This document shows positions 25,689 through 36,935 of a DNA stretch of 64,000 nt, piece after piece. Source of the stretch: Calliopum simillimum. Taxonomy: Eukaryota; Arthropoda; Insecta; Diptera; Lauxaniidae. Each line of letters opens with the position of its first letter. Position 1 is the first letter of the stretch. The notes under the pieces are model-generated. The model saw only the letters and a list, made by a program, of their open reading frames with translations. It was not told the origin of the DNA and made no database searches. The stretch lies in the NCBI GenBank assembly GCA_951812925.1, contig OX638368.1, positions 65,868,569-65,932,568 on the forward strand. The letters are read 5' to 3'. The position numbers were made by a program, and so were the translations under genes.

Positions 25689-28402
25689 CCCTTATCGCTC
25701 TCAAAAAGTACATTGCTTTCGCTCAGCACTTTTACGCCTTCAAAATAATGATTGCCTGGGTCCTGAAATAAAAAATTATTTTACTTGCAAAAATTTTTGA
25801 CTATATCATTTAACCAACCAAAAGCACTGTTTCATCGCTGTCGAATATATTTGAGTCTATTGCAAACTCATTTGGCATCAGGTCGCTCAGCTCTTGATCT
25901 TCCTATGAGAGAGATTGGGGTGGTGAACCACCACCTGTTTGAGTTTTTGCCTTCCAATAAGCCGACTACGCCATCTTCGCTTTCATTTTCATATTTTTGA
26001 ACTGAAATTGAATGCGTTTAGTGTTCCGCTTAGCATCGTCTCCTGATTTAAATCGGAAAATGACATAAATTGGTTACGTTTGTGTTCTTTAGTGCAATTA
26101 CAATTTATGTTTACACATTGGTTATATCTTCCCAACAATCCTTCTTTTCTTTATTGGTGTTTGTGTCAACGCACTTGTTTTCATTAACTTTTAACCTCTC
26201 AGAGCAGAGTTTCCGTAATAAAGCCTATAAAAAGTGAAAATCTTATAACTCGATCATTATTCGATGCATTATTTTCTTTTAGAAATATTTATAACCTTGT
26301 CACTTGATGACCAATTTTCTGCCCTTTTTCTTTTTAGATTCATTTTTTCCATGATTTTCTTTTTTATTATACTTTAAGTACATGTGAAAAAATGTATGAA
26401 GACCTACAAAAAATTGCGCATTGCAATTTTTTTTTTGCTTAATGTTTTTAGGACCATTATAAAGGCTTAACGTCAAAAAGGTGACCACCCTACCCTTGCG
26501 CTTTAGCTGCCATATTGAAATATATTTGATTCGATATATCTTGTTTTCTATTGGTCGGATAGAAAAACTTTTGAACAAAAATTAGGGGAATAAAATTCTA
26601 CGTATTTATGATCTCGGACGCGATATCCATAAGTTACAAAAAAATCAGTTTTTTCCATTTGCACCCACTGGATGTTGATTTTTCAAAAAGTTGTGATAAC
26701 ATAATTTGTAGCGCTTGCAAAAAGAACCAAAATAGTGTTTAAATGAAGTGATTATCTCAATTGGTTCTCGAGTAATAAAGTAATATGTAATAAATGTTCA
26801 GATAAAAAACATAAACAATAAATTTTTTACACGCATTTTATTTTTAAGTTGTCATAACTCGAGAACCAATTAAGTGCTAAAAATTTTGTAGTCCCAACAT
26901 TTTGAAAATTTAACACAAAATGGAAAAAAACTGATTTTTTGTAACTTTGGCTACCGCCAATATTAACTTATGCATACCGCGTCCGAGATCAAAAATACGT
27001 AGAATTTTATTGCCAGTAATTTTTGTTCAAAACTTTTTCTGTCCGACCAACAGGAAACGAGATAAATTGAATCAAACATATTTCACGATGGGAGCTAAAG
27101 CGCAAGGTTGGGGAGGTCACCTTTTTGACGTTAACCCTCTATAATGGTCCTAAAAACATTAAGCAAGGTCATTGTACATTTTTACTGTACTACATATTTC
27201 ATCAATTTCAAAATGTAAACAAAAAGTGACAGCAGCCCAGCAGACACTTGAAAGATTTCGATATTATTTGTACTTAAACATTGGTTAACTATTCCATAAG
27301 TACTTTTTTATTATGAAAAAGAAAAGTTAATCTGTGGATTAACTTTTAATCTGCTTTAGAGTTAATCTGTGCGTTAGAGGATGACTAAGCTTTCTTTATG
27401 AATACTGCTGCACGGGCGCCCGTGTTCGACGCACACAGGCACAAAACGCCCCTCCTAGTACCGATTTTCAATTGGATCCCTACTTTAGTTATAAGCCATT
27501 AAAATAAGGATATTTCTCAACAAAATATAAAGGATAAATGTGTATCTCGCAAGCGATACAAGCATTTTAAATGATGTTATGTTTTGAAAACTATGTTCGA
27601 GGATATTCATGGCATCGAGGTAATCACGACGAGGTTGTATTGCAAATTATATAAAGAAGAAGAAAGAAAAAAAAGACGAAGATGTGTTTACCTTTATTGA
27701 AGATGTGCACACCCCTTATGTATAAATAATAGCCGTATCATGCATGACGAAACAAATAAAGTGACTAAAAGTCACTCATGATAAGTTAAAAAAATGAACA
27801 GCAGAAATATTTAATTTGCTGTAATTTAACAAGGAGTAAAATTATGTTTTACACAAATTAACTCTTGTTAAAAGCCAACGAATTTATTTGCAATCTCAAT
27901 GAGATATCATAAACAGACCAGACTATATAATTATATCGAGAAATTCGGAAATTTTAGCAGGTAAGCTTCTGAGTAAAATACGACAAGAATTACTTTTGGA
28001 TTCATTGGAGGATTTGATAGATGAAATAAAAGATAAACCTGACGGGCTCATTGAAATGCTGTGGGCGCGTTTTTTTTTATTCTGCTTTTCGTTTCCGCAC
28101 CACTTCCCTCCGCTTGCCAAGACAATCAGTAAAAATGTGGTGCCACTATGTTAAAATCGAATTAAACACAGCCAATATTTAACTGGTATGGCAACATCAA
28201 CAGTCTACTTTGTGCTTAATAACACTGGTCGACAAATTTCGAAAAAAATTTCGACTGGAGGAGAGGATGATGTTTCTTAAATAATTTGGGTGCGCTGAAT
28301 TCGAATCTGCAATCGGTTTTTCTCTATTAGGTCAGGTTTTGGAGATAATCGACCTTTTCGATTTTTGAGGTTATGGCTCCATTTTTTCGAATATATTTTG
28401 AG

Positions 28403-28406
28403 AAAC
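28403..28406. repeat. Target duplication AAAC of gypsy-like element, left
   Basis: AAAC here and at 39489-39492. Copy A has AAAC only once at the same place, which proves a 4-bp duplication. Confidence 0.97.
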
Positions 28407-30959
28407 TGTAATGTACGACCTCAAAATATTCTCAATTTTTTTTATTTTTATATTTAAAATTATTTGGATTGCTTATGAGCCGATCATAATGATGATGATG
28501 AAAAATTTATCATTGGTTTTATGTGCCAACTTACATGGTTTTCTTATTTGATGCAAATATATGATAAAATTTGTGTTTTCTGAAACACCTTCTTCTTTTA
28601 AAACGAAGTTTGAGTATCAGTGGAAATATTTTTCTATAATTTTGTGTACTCTACGTACAAAAATTTGGTATATCCGAGTCAGCATGTCATTGACAAGCAT
28701 GCTAATGATCATTCGCTGAATTCGGTATAACCACAGCTAAGAAAAGTGTGATCTTTCTTTCCTGTAATAAACTGCAAGCGGTACGGACTGATCAACTTGA
28801 CAAAGGTATCTTTTTACATATATATATTCCGGTATATATATAAAATTAAAATAAATTGTTTGTTAGTTTTTTTGGTCAAAGGCAAAGTAAATTTCATAAA
28901 ATTTGAGCTTATAAAAAGTTTCAAAATTAAGCCTACGTTCATTAAAGGAAAGATATAATTTTCTATTGAAGAAAACTTCAATCTACACGTTTTGCTGCGA
29001 TATTCGTACTGATGTTCTATATGGTGCATAAGGCTGCAAAATATTCACGCCTTATTTAGTTTTTTACAAAGGTAAATTTATCCACCATTAATTAATTAAA
29101 AACCAATTTTTCATATCAACTAATTCTAATGGTTAGGTCTGCTGGATGTAGGTGATATATATTGCATCACCCATTCTGGTACGAAACAAGAGCGTAGCAA
29201 CATAAAATCATCAAAAGAATTAAAGAAAACCAACCATGTCAGTCAGCATCATATATAGTCGGAGTTAACAGTTTAACAGTTTGGTATATACGTGAACACA
29301 TGAAAGCGAAAGTGCAAGCAAAGTGCTAAAGTGTCGTGCAAAGGAAATTAATATTAGTGACTAAAATTTTAAAAAGAATTTAAGCGTTTAATGTTTAAAA
29401 GAAAAATTTAATTGATTTGGATATTTATACATATGTATGTATTAAGTATATACTTGAAAGTTTTGTATATAACTGCATATATAAAATTACATACATATGT
29501 ATACCAAACTTTCTGTAAATAGTTGCCCTATGAGCATAAGATGCCAATCAAACCAAACAGGTTCAATAATTTAAAAAATTTGTTTTTTAAAATTTCTAAA
29601 TTGTGTAAGAGTGATTCGGAATTAGCATTCACTAAACTTGAATACGTTAATTGTAGACTTTAAGTTCCAAAAATTTGCTCGCTAAAATTAACTTAATTCA
29701 AAGTACATAAAAATAATAATATATGAACTAGATTAAACAAATAGACAAGTAAGCATATAATTAACACCAGCAGCAACCTACATTTCGTCAACCGAAAGGC
29801 CTTTCAGCGTTGGATGTGTAAGTGGTGAGTGGTTTTGTACATTAACTATATACTTATACATATTATAAACCTTATCTTTAAAAATCAAATAATTACAATT
29901 CCTAATTAAAAGTAAATTAAATTAATTAAAACTATAGTAAATTTTGGGCATAAAGATTTTGTTGTAACAAGTGAAAAAAAAAAAGAAATCACTGTAAACT
30001 AAATTAAAATTTGCACATCACTGATCATTGTGTTAACAGAGACGGGGGTTGAGCAGCGAAATACTGCTGCTGCCGTCGTCGATGTTAACAGCGTGATCGC
30101 CGATCATGTTGTTTGCATAACATAACTCTGTAACCCACTTTTAATATGCAAACCGTTAAACTCAATGGTGCTCTCCCATTGTTTACATTTTGTAATTTGC
30201 TTTTCGTATTAACTTTCTTGCAAAGTAAACTGTTAAACAGAGTTTTTTTTTTTGTGCAACAATTTGTTTGGAAAAACTTTGAGATTGAATTTTTTTTGAA
30301 AACCCTTAATGATAATCTAAACTATGATTTTTCTGCTTTAGTATTTAAGAATTATTCAAAGTTGTAAGCTAATGTCATTTTGGCTTTTGTTTTTGTAAAT
30401 AAGTTGGTATCCTATGTATTCTATTACACAAACATAACATAGTTTTGTTATTATTACTATTTTATTCCTTTTTACAATGAATTCCTATTGAAGTTACTAG
30501 TATAATAAATATTGTTATGGCTCTCTAATTCTAAACGTTTTTCCTTGGTAATGTAGGGTAGTAGGATGTATAAATAAGGGATCTTTTTATTAATTAGCGC
30601 CCAAAAGATCAAAGGAAGGGTGGGTACAGAAGCTAAGAGTCTAACATACATCAATTGGCTCTATCGATGAGTGAAATAGAAAGGTGCAGTGCATTTTCAA
30701 CATATCCGTTTCCGGTTATTAGTTTCCGTTTTGTTATGCAAGCCTATGCAGGAATATAAATTTATTAGTTGTGACTTTTCGTTGTAAGGAACTCTGAAAT
30801 AAAAAATTATGACTGAGTTCTGTTAGGACAAAGGTTAAGAACTCCCCCACGACTGTTAGCTAGTAGGCAAAGACGGGTTCCGCCCAACCTGACCTCCTTT
30901 CAGATAACGACTCAGTCGGTGTTACTTTTAGAGTTAGTAAACTCTAGTAGAACATTACA
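28407..30959 (+). repeat. Left LTR (2,553 bp) of gypsy-like element
   Basis: TG...CA ends with 7-bp inverted termini TGTAATG/CATTACA. A TATA-like box and a polyadenylation signal lie near its 3' end. Small ORFs inside are repeated unchanged in the right LTR but show no recognisable motif. Confidence 0.96.
30569..30576 (+). promoter_or_regulatory. TATA-like box in left LTR
   Basis: TATAAATA, about 220 bp before an AATAAA at 30798-30803. Promoter then polyadenylation signal within one LTR is the expected U3-R-U5 order. It implies that U3 occupies most of the LTR. The right LTR has the same box at 39098. Confidence 0.5.
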
Positions 30960-31825
30960 TAATTAATTGGCGCCCAACGTGGGGCCGGAGATCTGTTAGT
31001 TTTAGTTTTTCGTAAGTCTTATGACTTAGACAGATGGAAATTTGTGGATTTCTGGTTTCATTTGCAAAGGTTTACATTCTCAGTAAATTTAGAGTGTTTT
31101 TGTCAGTTTTTTTATCATGTCAAAATTTGATCTTCGCAGGAAATTCGACTGCTTAGCGTTGACTGAGTAGATTTCGACCGCGAGAAATTCAAGTTTTGTC
31201 ATTGATATTGCGCATTTTTTTATTACATTTATTCTGATTTTGGTTTCGGACCAAAAATTCTTTAACATTTGGCTCTTATCCATGATGGAAATTCGACTAT
31301 TTGTAATTATTTCGACCAAATAGCTTCGACCACAAGGGTTATAAGAGTTTTCTTAAAATTTAACAATATTTTGTTCTTTTATTTATACTTTGCTGGAATT
31401 CGACTAATGAGCGATGACTAATTAGATTTGACCGCGAAGTTAATAGATAATTAAAATTTATTTCGAAATTTTTTTCTTTTTCTGTAGCATTTTTAATATA
31501 CATACCATTTCCATAAGGAAATTGTCAGTCACCTTTTTCTTGTTCACTCATCAATTTTATTTTAAGTTTTATTCTCTACATACATTACCAATGCAAGGAA
31601 AACGTAAAACTTTATAAATTTTGCAAATACTTTTTATTGCTGGAAAGCAATACAGATTGGATTTATATTTTTTTTGGTTGTTTCTGCAACACCATTTTTA
31701 TTAAAGCATATAACAACTTCGCTAGTGTTAATTACAATCGACTTAATTTTTTTGGAGATATTTTTAATTTAATACCATTGGTTTTGGACCATTTTCCTAA
31801 TTTTTTTTACATAATTTTTTAAAAT
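30960..31825 (+). other. 5' leader of gypsy-like element with three related motifs
   Basis: 866 bp between LTR and gag. Three imperfect direct copies start GGAAATTCGACT (31139), GGAAATTCGACT (31287) and GGAATTCGACT (31395). The first and third then share TGACT...TAGAT and end TTCGACCGCGA or TTGACCGCGA. Their role is unknown; packaging or transcription control are options. Confidence 0.6.
30968..30985 (+). promoter_or_regulatory. Primer-binding site, tRNA-Lys type
   Basis: TGGCGCCCAACGTGGGGC is complementary to the 3' end of fly tRNA-Lys as I know it (…CCCACGTTGGGCGCCA). It starts eight bases after the LTR, a slightly wide gap. Confidence 0.9.
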
Positions 31826-33508
31826 ATGCCAATAACACGAAGCCCGGAAGGCGGGGCAAGCCTTCAAAATCTTTCTGCGGCAGCGGATTCTGAATGTAGT
31901 TGCGCGGTTTGTCTTCAACCACTTAAAAGCGATCAAGCTCGTGTTATTACGGTGTGTGATCATGTTTATCACCAGAGGTGTATCATTAATTGGCTAAGTG
32001 ATACACATGAATGCCCTGAGTGTAGAAAACCGTGTCATCCCCATGATTTGAAATTAATAGGTCAAGAAAATTTAGGAACTAAAAAGGCAAAAAGTACGCG
32101 AGGTAGAGGGAAAAGTTATCGTGGCTCTCAAAAACATTATTATACGCGAGGGTTACAACGTCAATTAGACGAAGCAGCTTCCGTTAGGTCCGAAGTTTTG
32201 CCTAGGAATAGTTTGAATCCTGCTGGTAGTGATCTGTCATTACCTCTTCTAAATTTGTCAGAAGGATATCGACTTTCCACTCACGATCGACTTGCTACTC
32301 CCGAACGACTTCCATCTAACGTACAATCGAGTAATTTAATGTTAAACGCAAATGAAAATTCCGCTTCGGTACAACCGAATCAAAACACTGCAAACCTGAA
32401 CGATTTGAATTCAGCACCACAACTTGTAGAAGTTGTAGAAGCCAGGGTAACGCAGATTGTGGAATCGACTATGCCACGATTATTTGCATCCATGAATTTG
32501 CAATCGCTAATTGAGAATGCAATAGCAAGCCAAGCTACTAGGCAACCTAATGTTCACCCTCATTCAAATACTTCAGCGCAAGCTAACAATAACCTGCAAA
32601 GTTCTCTTAGAGATCATAGTTCTGCTCACAATTTAAGTTCATTTTCAAATCCCGAAAAAATTACGAAAATTATAGAAAATTGGCATTTGAAATATGATGG
32701 TTCTTCGAGTGGCATGAAATGTGAAGAGTTTATTTATCGCATTCGAGCGTTAACTCGAGAGACGTTAAATAACAATTTCGATGCAGTTTGTAAAAATCTG
32801 CATGTTATGCTCGTTGGTAAGGCACAAATCTGGTATTGGCGTTACCACAAGCAAGTGGATACCATTGAATGGCAACCCTTTTGTGCTGCTTTGCGACACC
32901 AGTATGAAGATCATAGATCTGATTTCGATATTCGCGAAGAAATCCGCAATCGTAAGCAAGCAAATGGTGAGTCATTTGAACTTTTTTACGATTCAATTAC
33001 TTCAATTATTGATCGTCTAACAGTTCCAATAGAAGAATCTGAATTGATTGAAATAATATCTAGAAATTTAAGGCCAGACATTCGGCATGATATTTTGTAT
33101 GTTAAAGTACATTCCATTGCTCACTTAAGAGAGCTATGTCAAAAGCGAGAAAATTTAATGAAAGAAGAGATTACTCGTAGAGCACAACCTTCACGTAATA
33201 TTGTTCATAATTTTGGACAAAAACGAAATATTGCCGAACTTGAACTAAAAACTCTTCCGACGGAAGATAAAATTGAAGAAGATTTTTATATAGAAGCAGT
33301 ACAAAGTTCAGGTAAAGAATTAACATGTTGGAATTGTGATGAGATTGGGCATAGGTGGGATATGTGTCTTCAAGAGCACAAAACATTTTGTTATGGCTGT
33401 GGAGCCAAAGGTATTTATAAACCTCAATGTCCACAATGTTTGTCTAAAAGGGCGACGGAAAACTTTCCGAAGGGTCCATCCAAAACCACCCGGATGGCAC
33501 CCAAGTAG
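31826..33508 (+). CDS. gag: Gag protein with N-terminal RING-H2 finger
   Basis: 560 residues from ATG 31826. Residues 24-70 form a full RING-H2 pattern: C26-x2-C29-x14-C44-x-H46-x2-H49-x2-C52-x10-C63-x2-C66. It includes the WL after C52 (W56, L57) and the proline after C63 (P64), which in ubiquitin ligases contact the E2 enzyme. A basic stretch follows (about 88-115: KKAKSTRGRGKSYRG). A polar, low-complexity linker leads to the gag capsid-type domain (about 285-455, with HVMLVGKAQIWYWRY). A CCHC knuckle is at 501-514 (CWNCDEIGHRWDMC), and a second one at 522-535 has isoleucine instead of histidine. The capsid would form particles and the knuckle bind RNA. RING domains usually act as E3 ligases; that activity here is inferred from motif alone. 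Confidence 0.93.
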   Translation: MPITRSPEGGASLQNLSAAADSECSCAVCLQPLKSDQARVITVCDHVYHQRCIINWLSDTHECPECRKPCHPHDLKLIGQENLGTKKAKSTRGRGKSYRGSQKHYYTRGLQRQLDEAASVRSEVLPRNSLNPAGSDLSLPLLNLSEGYRLSTHDRLATPERLPSNVQSSNLMLNANENSASVQPNQNTANLNDLNSAPQLVEVVEARVTQIVESTMPRLFASMNLQSLIENAIASQATRQPNVHPHSNTSAQANNNLQSSLRDHSSAHNLSSFSNPEKITKIIENWHLKYDGSSSGMKCEEFIYRIRALTRETLNNNFDAVCKNLHVMLVGKAQIWYWRYHKQVDTIEWQPFCAALRHQYEDHRSDFDIREEIRNRKQANGESFELFYDSITSIIDRLTVPIEESELIEIISRNLRPDIRHDILYVKVHSIAHLRELCQKRENLMKEEITRRAQPSRNIVHNFGQKRNIAELELKTLPTEDKIEEDFYIEAVQSSGKELTCWNCDEIGHRWDMCLQEHKTFCYGCGAKGIYKPQCPQCLSKRATENFPKGPSKTTRMAPK

Positions 33509-33534
33509 AAATTATAAACGTAAATCCAGTTCCT

Positions 33535-36500
33535 ATGTTGCCGGCTAGCTCAGCCAATATACCTTTAAAAAGTATTCATGACGAAAATAAAGAAATTAAA
33601 AAATTACAAATTTATGAAAGAAAAATTTCAACTCCACCAAATTACGAAAATGATGTCAATAAGATTTTATATCCTTTAAAACCATATCACGAACGATTGC
33701 AAAATTACATGTATGTTAGAAATCGTATTTTCAACTCCGATTCAGTATTAAAATATAATGCTCCAAAAGCCAAACGATCGACATTACGTCTTCGCAGGTT
33801 TTGGAAATCTTTACGTGAAACCAAACGATTATTAGTATCAGCAATTTTAAAACGATTTGATAATCGAAGTTATGCTGAAGTTCAATTTTTAAATTATACA
33901 GAATTAGGATTGCTTGACACGGGAGCAAATATAAGCTGTATAGGAGCTGAATTAGCTAAACAAGATTTTTCAAATTTACCAAATTTTCATAAAACTAAAG
34001 CTAATGTCAAAACTGCAAATGGCAGCGATAATAACGTAATTGGTTGGTTGCAGGTAGACGTAAAATATAATAATCAATGCAAAAATCTTAGACTGTATAT
34101 TATTCCATCGATTGATCAGAGACTTATTTTAGGGATTGACTTTTGGAAAGATTTTAATCTAGCCCCAGGTATAATTTCCTCAGTTTCAGTAGTAAAAGCG
34201 ACCGAATCAAAAGATGAAGAAGCATATCCATTATCGACAGCACAAATTAGACAGTTAGAAGTAGTCAAATCGTTATTTCCTAACTTTGAGAAACAAGGGT
34301 TAGGTAGAACCAGTATAATTAAGCATGAAATTGATGTCGGTGATTCGAAACCTGTGAAACAGCGTTTTTACCCTGTTTCTCCGGCAGTAGAAAAACTAAT
34401 GTTTCGCGAGATGGACCGTATGATTAATTTAGGAGTTATTGAGAAGTCGTCAAGTCCTTGGAGCTCTCCAATGAGGCTTGTTATTAAACCTGGTAAAGTG
34501 CGTCTGTGCCTAGATGCTCGAAAACTCAATGAAGCAACAAAAAAAGATGCTTATCCGCTTCCAAGTATCGAGGGGATCTTCGCCAGATTGCCAAAAGCTA
34601 ATATAATTTCTAAAATCGATCTAAAAGATGCCTATTGGCAAATCGCTTTGTCTGAAGAGTCTAAGCCACTCACAGCCTTTACTATCCCGGGTCGTCCGCT
34701 ATATCAATTTGTAACAATGCCTTTCGGGCTATGTAATGCTCCGCAGACGATGTGTCGTCTGATGGACGATATCATACCACCTGATCTTAAAAATTCAGTA
34801 TTTGGTTATTTAGACGATTTATGTGTCGTTTCTGCAGACTTTGAAACGCATCTTTCAATTCTTGTTCGCCTTGCTGATCAGTTTCGCAAAGCCAATTTGA
34901 CGCTTAATATCAATAAAAGCAAATTTTGCGTTACTAAAGTTAAATATCTTGGCTATATTATTGGTAGCGGGGGTATCGCCACTGACCCAGAAAAAATTGA
35001 GTCCATAGTTGTTTGGCCAGTTCCCAAAAATGTGAAACAAGTACGGGGATTTCTAGGTTTAGCTGGTTGGTACCGTCGTTTCATAAAAAATTTCGCTGAT
35101 GTATCATTTCCAATTACTGAAACGATTTCTACTAAGAAAAAGTTTGTGTGGACAGAGGACGCGCAAAAAGCCTTTGAAACATTAAAAACTTTATTGACCA
35201 CTGCGCCTGTTCTACAAAATCCGGACTTTTCTCAAAAATTCTTTGTTCACTGCGATGCCAGCGATTATGGCATTGGGGCTGTATTAGTGCAATTAGGTGA
35301 AGATGGTAGTGAGAGGCCAGTAGCGTATATGTCTAAAAAGTTAAACTCGGCTCAGCGTAACTATAGTGTTACCGAGCGTGAGTGTTTGGCCGCAGTAGAA
35401 GCAATCGGACGTTTTCGTTGCTATTTGGAACTTCAACCATTTGAGGTCATAACTGATCATTCAAGTCTGGTTTGGCTTATGCGCCAGCCCAATTTAAGCG
35501 GTAGACTTGCAAGATGGGCCTTGAAGTTACAAGGGTACAAATTTTCGATAACACACAGAAAAGGTAAAGAAAATGTGGTACCGGATGCGTTATCGCGAAT
35601 GCATGAAGAGGAAATTTGTACTATAGAATCTATTAGTCCTGAGATTGATTTGGAGTCACCATTTTTCAAGGATGTAGAATATGAGATGCTTAAATCGAAA
35701 GTTAATGGTAATTTGGATAAATTTCCTGATATAAAAGTGGTAGAAAATTTTGTATATAAACGAATCGAACATTTTGATGGTAATCCTGAACAGGAGAGCT
35801 CAGCATGGAAACTTTGGGTTCCTCGGCAGCTCAGAAATGATGTGATCATTCGCTCACACGATTCAGTTATAGCAGCTCATGGTGGCATGGTGAAAACTAT
35901 CGATTTAGTTCGAAGAAACTTTTACTGGCCAGGTCTAGTCCGAGATGTCAGAGATTACGTTAGGAAATGTGAAGTTTGTAAAATGACGAAACCACCTAAT
36001 ATTACGCTCAAACCACCGATGGGAAAACATATTGTGTCACATAGACCTTTCCAAAGGCTTTTCATTGATATTTTAGGTCCTTATCCCCGGAGCAAGCAGG
36101 GATATATTGGTCTTTTAATCGTAATGGATCATTTATCGAAGTATCATTGGCTATGTCCACTAAAAAAATTTACTGCAAGTCTTATAAGAGATTTCTTAGA
36201 AAAACATATCTTTCATGTGTATGGCGTCCCAGAGACGATTGTAAGTGATAACGGATCACAATTTAAAGCAAATAACCTAAATGCGTTTTTCACGGAACTC
36301 GGAATTAAACATGTGTATACTTGTTTATATTCACCACAAGCAAACGCATCCGAGCGTGTCAATCGATCGATAATATCTGCTATTAGGGCGTATCTTAAAA
36401 AAGATCATCGCGAATGGGATGTGAATATCAGTGCTATAAGTTGTGCTCTGCGTAATTCTTTTCATCAATCGATAGGTTGCTCGCCGTATCATGCTTTATA

Positions 36501-36882
36501 TGGGTTTGACATGATCACTCATGGCTCATCTTACCAACTTCTTCGAAACCTTAAACTTCTCGACGAACCAACTGCAAAGCTATCACGTGATGATAAGTTA
36601 TCACTTTTGCATAAAGATATTCGAAAAAATATCGCGAAGGCATATGAAACTAATGTAAAACAGTACAATTTGCGTACAAGGCCAATATCGTTCAAAGTTG
36701 GACAAGAGGTACTGCGTCGAAATTTCATGCAAAGCTCGTTTGAGAAAAACTTCAACGCCAAACTTAGCCCTTCATTTGTAAAGGCACGAGTTAAGGAAAA
36801 GATAGGTAATAGTTACTATTTACTTGAAGATTTGCAAGGAAAAGTCATGGGAACGTATCATGCAAAAGATATACGAGAGTAA
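33535..36882 (+). CDS. pol: Pol polyprotein: protease, RT, RNase H, integrase
   Basis: 1,115 residues from the ATG at 33535, stop TAA 36880. The frame is open upstream to 33448 and so overlaps the end of gag (33508) in the -1 frame, which suggests a -1 frameshift rather than separate initiation. Protease active site DTG at 128-130. RT with the palm motif KIDLKDAYWQI and YLDD at 425-428. RNase H with HCDASDYGIGAVL, then TERECLAAVEAI and TDHSSLVWL. Integrase has an HHCC finger ending CEVCKM and a D845, D905, E940 triad; 34 residues separate the last two, the D,D(35)E spacing. No disrupting mutation seen. Confidence 0.96.
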   Translation: MLPASSANIPLKSIHDENKEIKKLQIYERKISTPPNYENDVNKILYPLKPYHERLQNYMYVRNRIFNSDSVLKYNAPKAKRSTLRLRRFWKSLRETKRLLVSAILKRFDNRSYAEVQFLNYTELGLLDTGANISCIGAELAKQDFSNLPNFHKTKANVKTANGSDNNVIGWLQVDVKYNNQCKNLRLYIIPSIDQRLILGIDFWKDFNLAPGIISSVSVVKATESKDEEAYPLSTAQIRQLEVVKSLFPNFEKQGLGRTSIIKHEIDVGDSKPVKQRFYPVSPAVEKLMFREMDRMINLGVIEKSSSPWSSPMRLVIKPGKVRLCLDARKLNEATKKDAYPLPSIEGIFARLPKANIISKIDLKDAYWQIALSEESKPLTAFTIPGRPLYQFVTMPFGLCNAPQTMCRLMDDIIPPDLKNSVFGYLDDLCVVSADFETHLSILVRLADQFRKANLTLNINKSKFCVTKVKYLGYIIGSGGIATDPEKIESIVVWPVPKNVKQVRGFLGLAGWYRRFIKNFADVSFPITETISTKKKFVWTEDAQKAFETLKTLLTTAPVLQNPDFSQKFFVHCDASDYGIGAVLVQLGEDGSERPVAYMSKKLNSAQRNYSVTERECLAAVEAIGRFRCYLELQPFEVITDHSSLVWLMRQPNLSGRLARWALKLQGYKFSITHRKGKENVVPDALSRMHEEEICTIESISPEIDLESPFFKDVEYEMLKSKVNGNLDKFPDIKVVENFVYKRIEHFDGNPEQESSAWKLWVPRQLRNDVIIRSHDSVIAAHGGMVKTIDLVRRNFYWPGLVRDVRDYVRKCEVCKMTKPPNITLKPPMGKHIVSHRPFQRLFIDILGPYPRSKQGYIGLLIVMDHLSKYHWLCPLKKFTASLIRDFLEKHIFHVYGVPETIVSDNGSQFKANNLNAFFTELGIKHVYTCLYSPQANASERVNRSIISAIRAYLKKDHREWDVNISAISCALRNSFHQSIGCSPYHALYGFDMITHGSSYQLLRNLKLLDEPTAKLSRDDKLSLLHKDIRKNIAKAYETNVKQYNLRTRPISFKVGQEVLRRNFMQSSFEKNFNAKLSPSFVKARVKEKIGNSYYLLEDLQGKVMGTYHAKDIRE

Positions 36883-36935
36883 ATGAAAAGTTTCTGGAAA
36901 ATGCTACAGTTTATGAAAGTCTCATTTTCCAGTTT
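36883..36935 (+). other. Short gap between pol and right LTR
   Basis: 53 bp, the expected place of the polypurine tract. No clean purine run adjoins the LTR (the last bases are 'ttttccagttt'); the nearest are atgaaaag and ggaaaatg. Plus-strand priming may use an unusual site. Confidence 0.5.

Noticed and set aside
28814..29029. 71-codon minus-strand frame repeated in both LTRs (also at 37343)
   Set aside because: Conservation only reflects LTR identity; no motif and no sign of translation.
33171..33434. Minus-strand and alternative-frame ORFs inside gag and pol of the gypsy-like element
   Set aside because: Shadows of the real coding frame without motifs of their own.
36883..36935. An env-like ORF after pol in the gypsy-like element
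   Set aside because: Only 53 bp separate the pol stop from the right LTR, so there is no third ORF.
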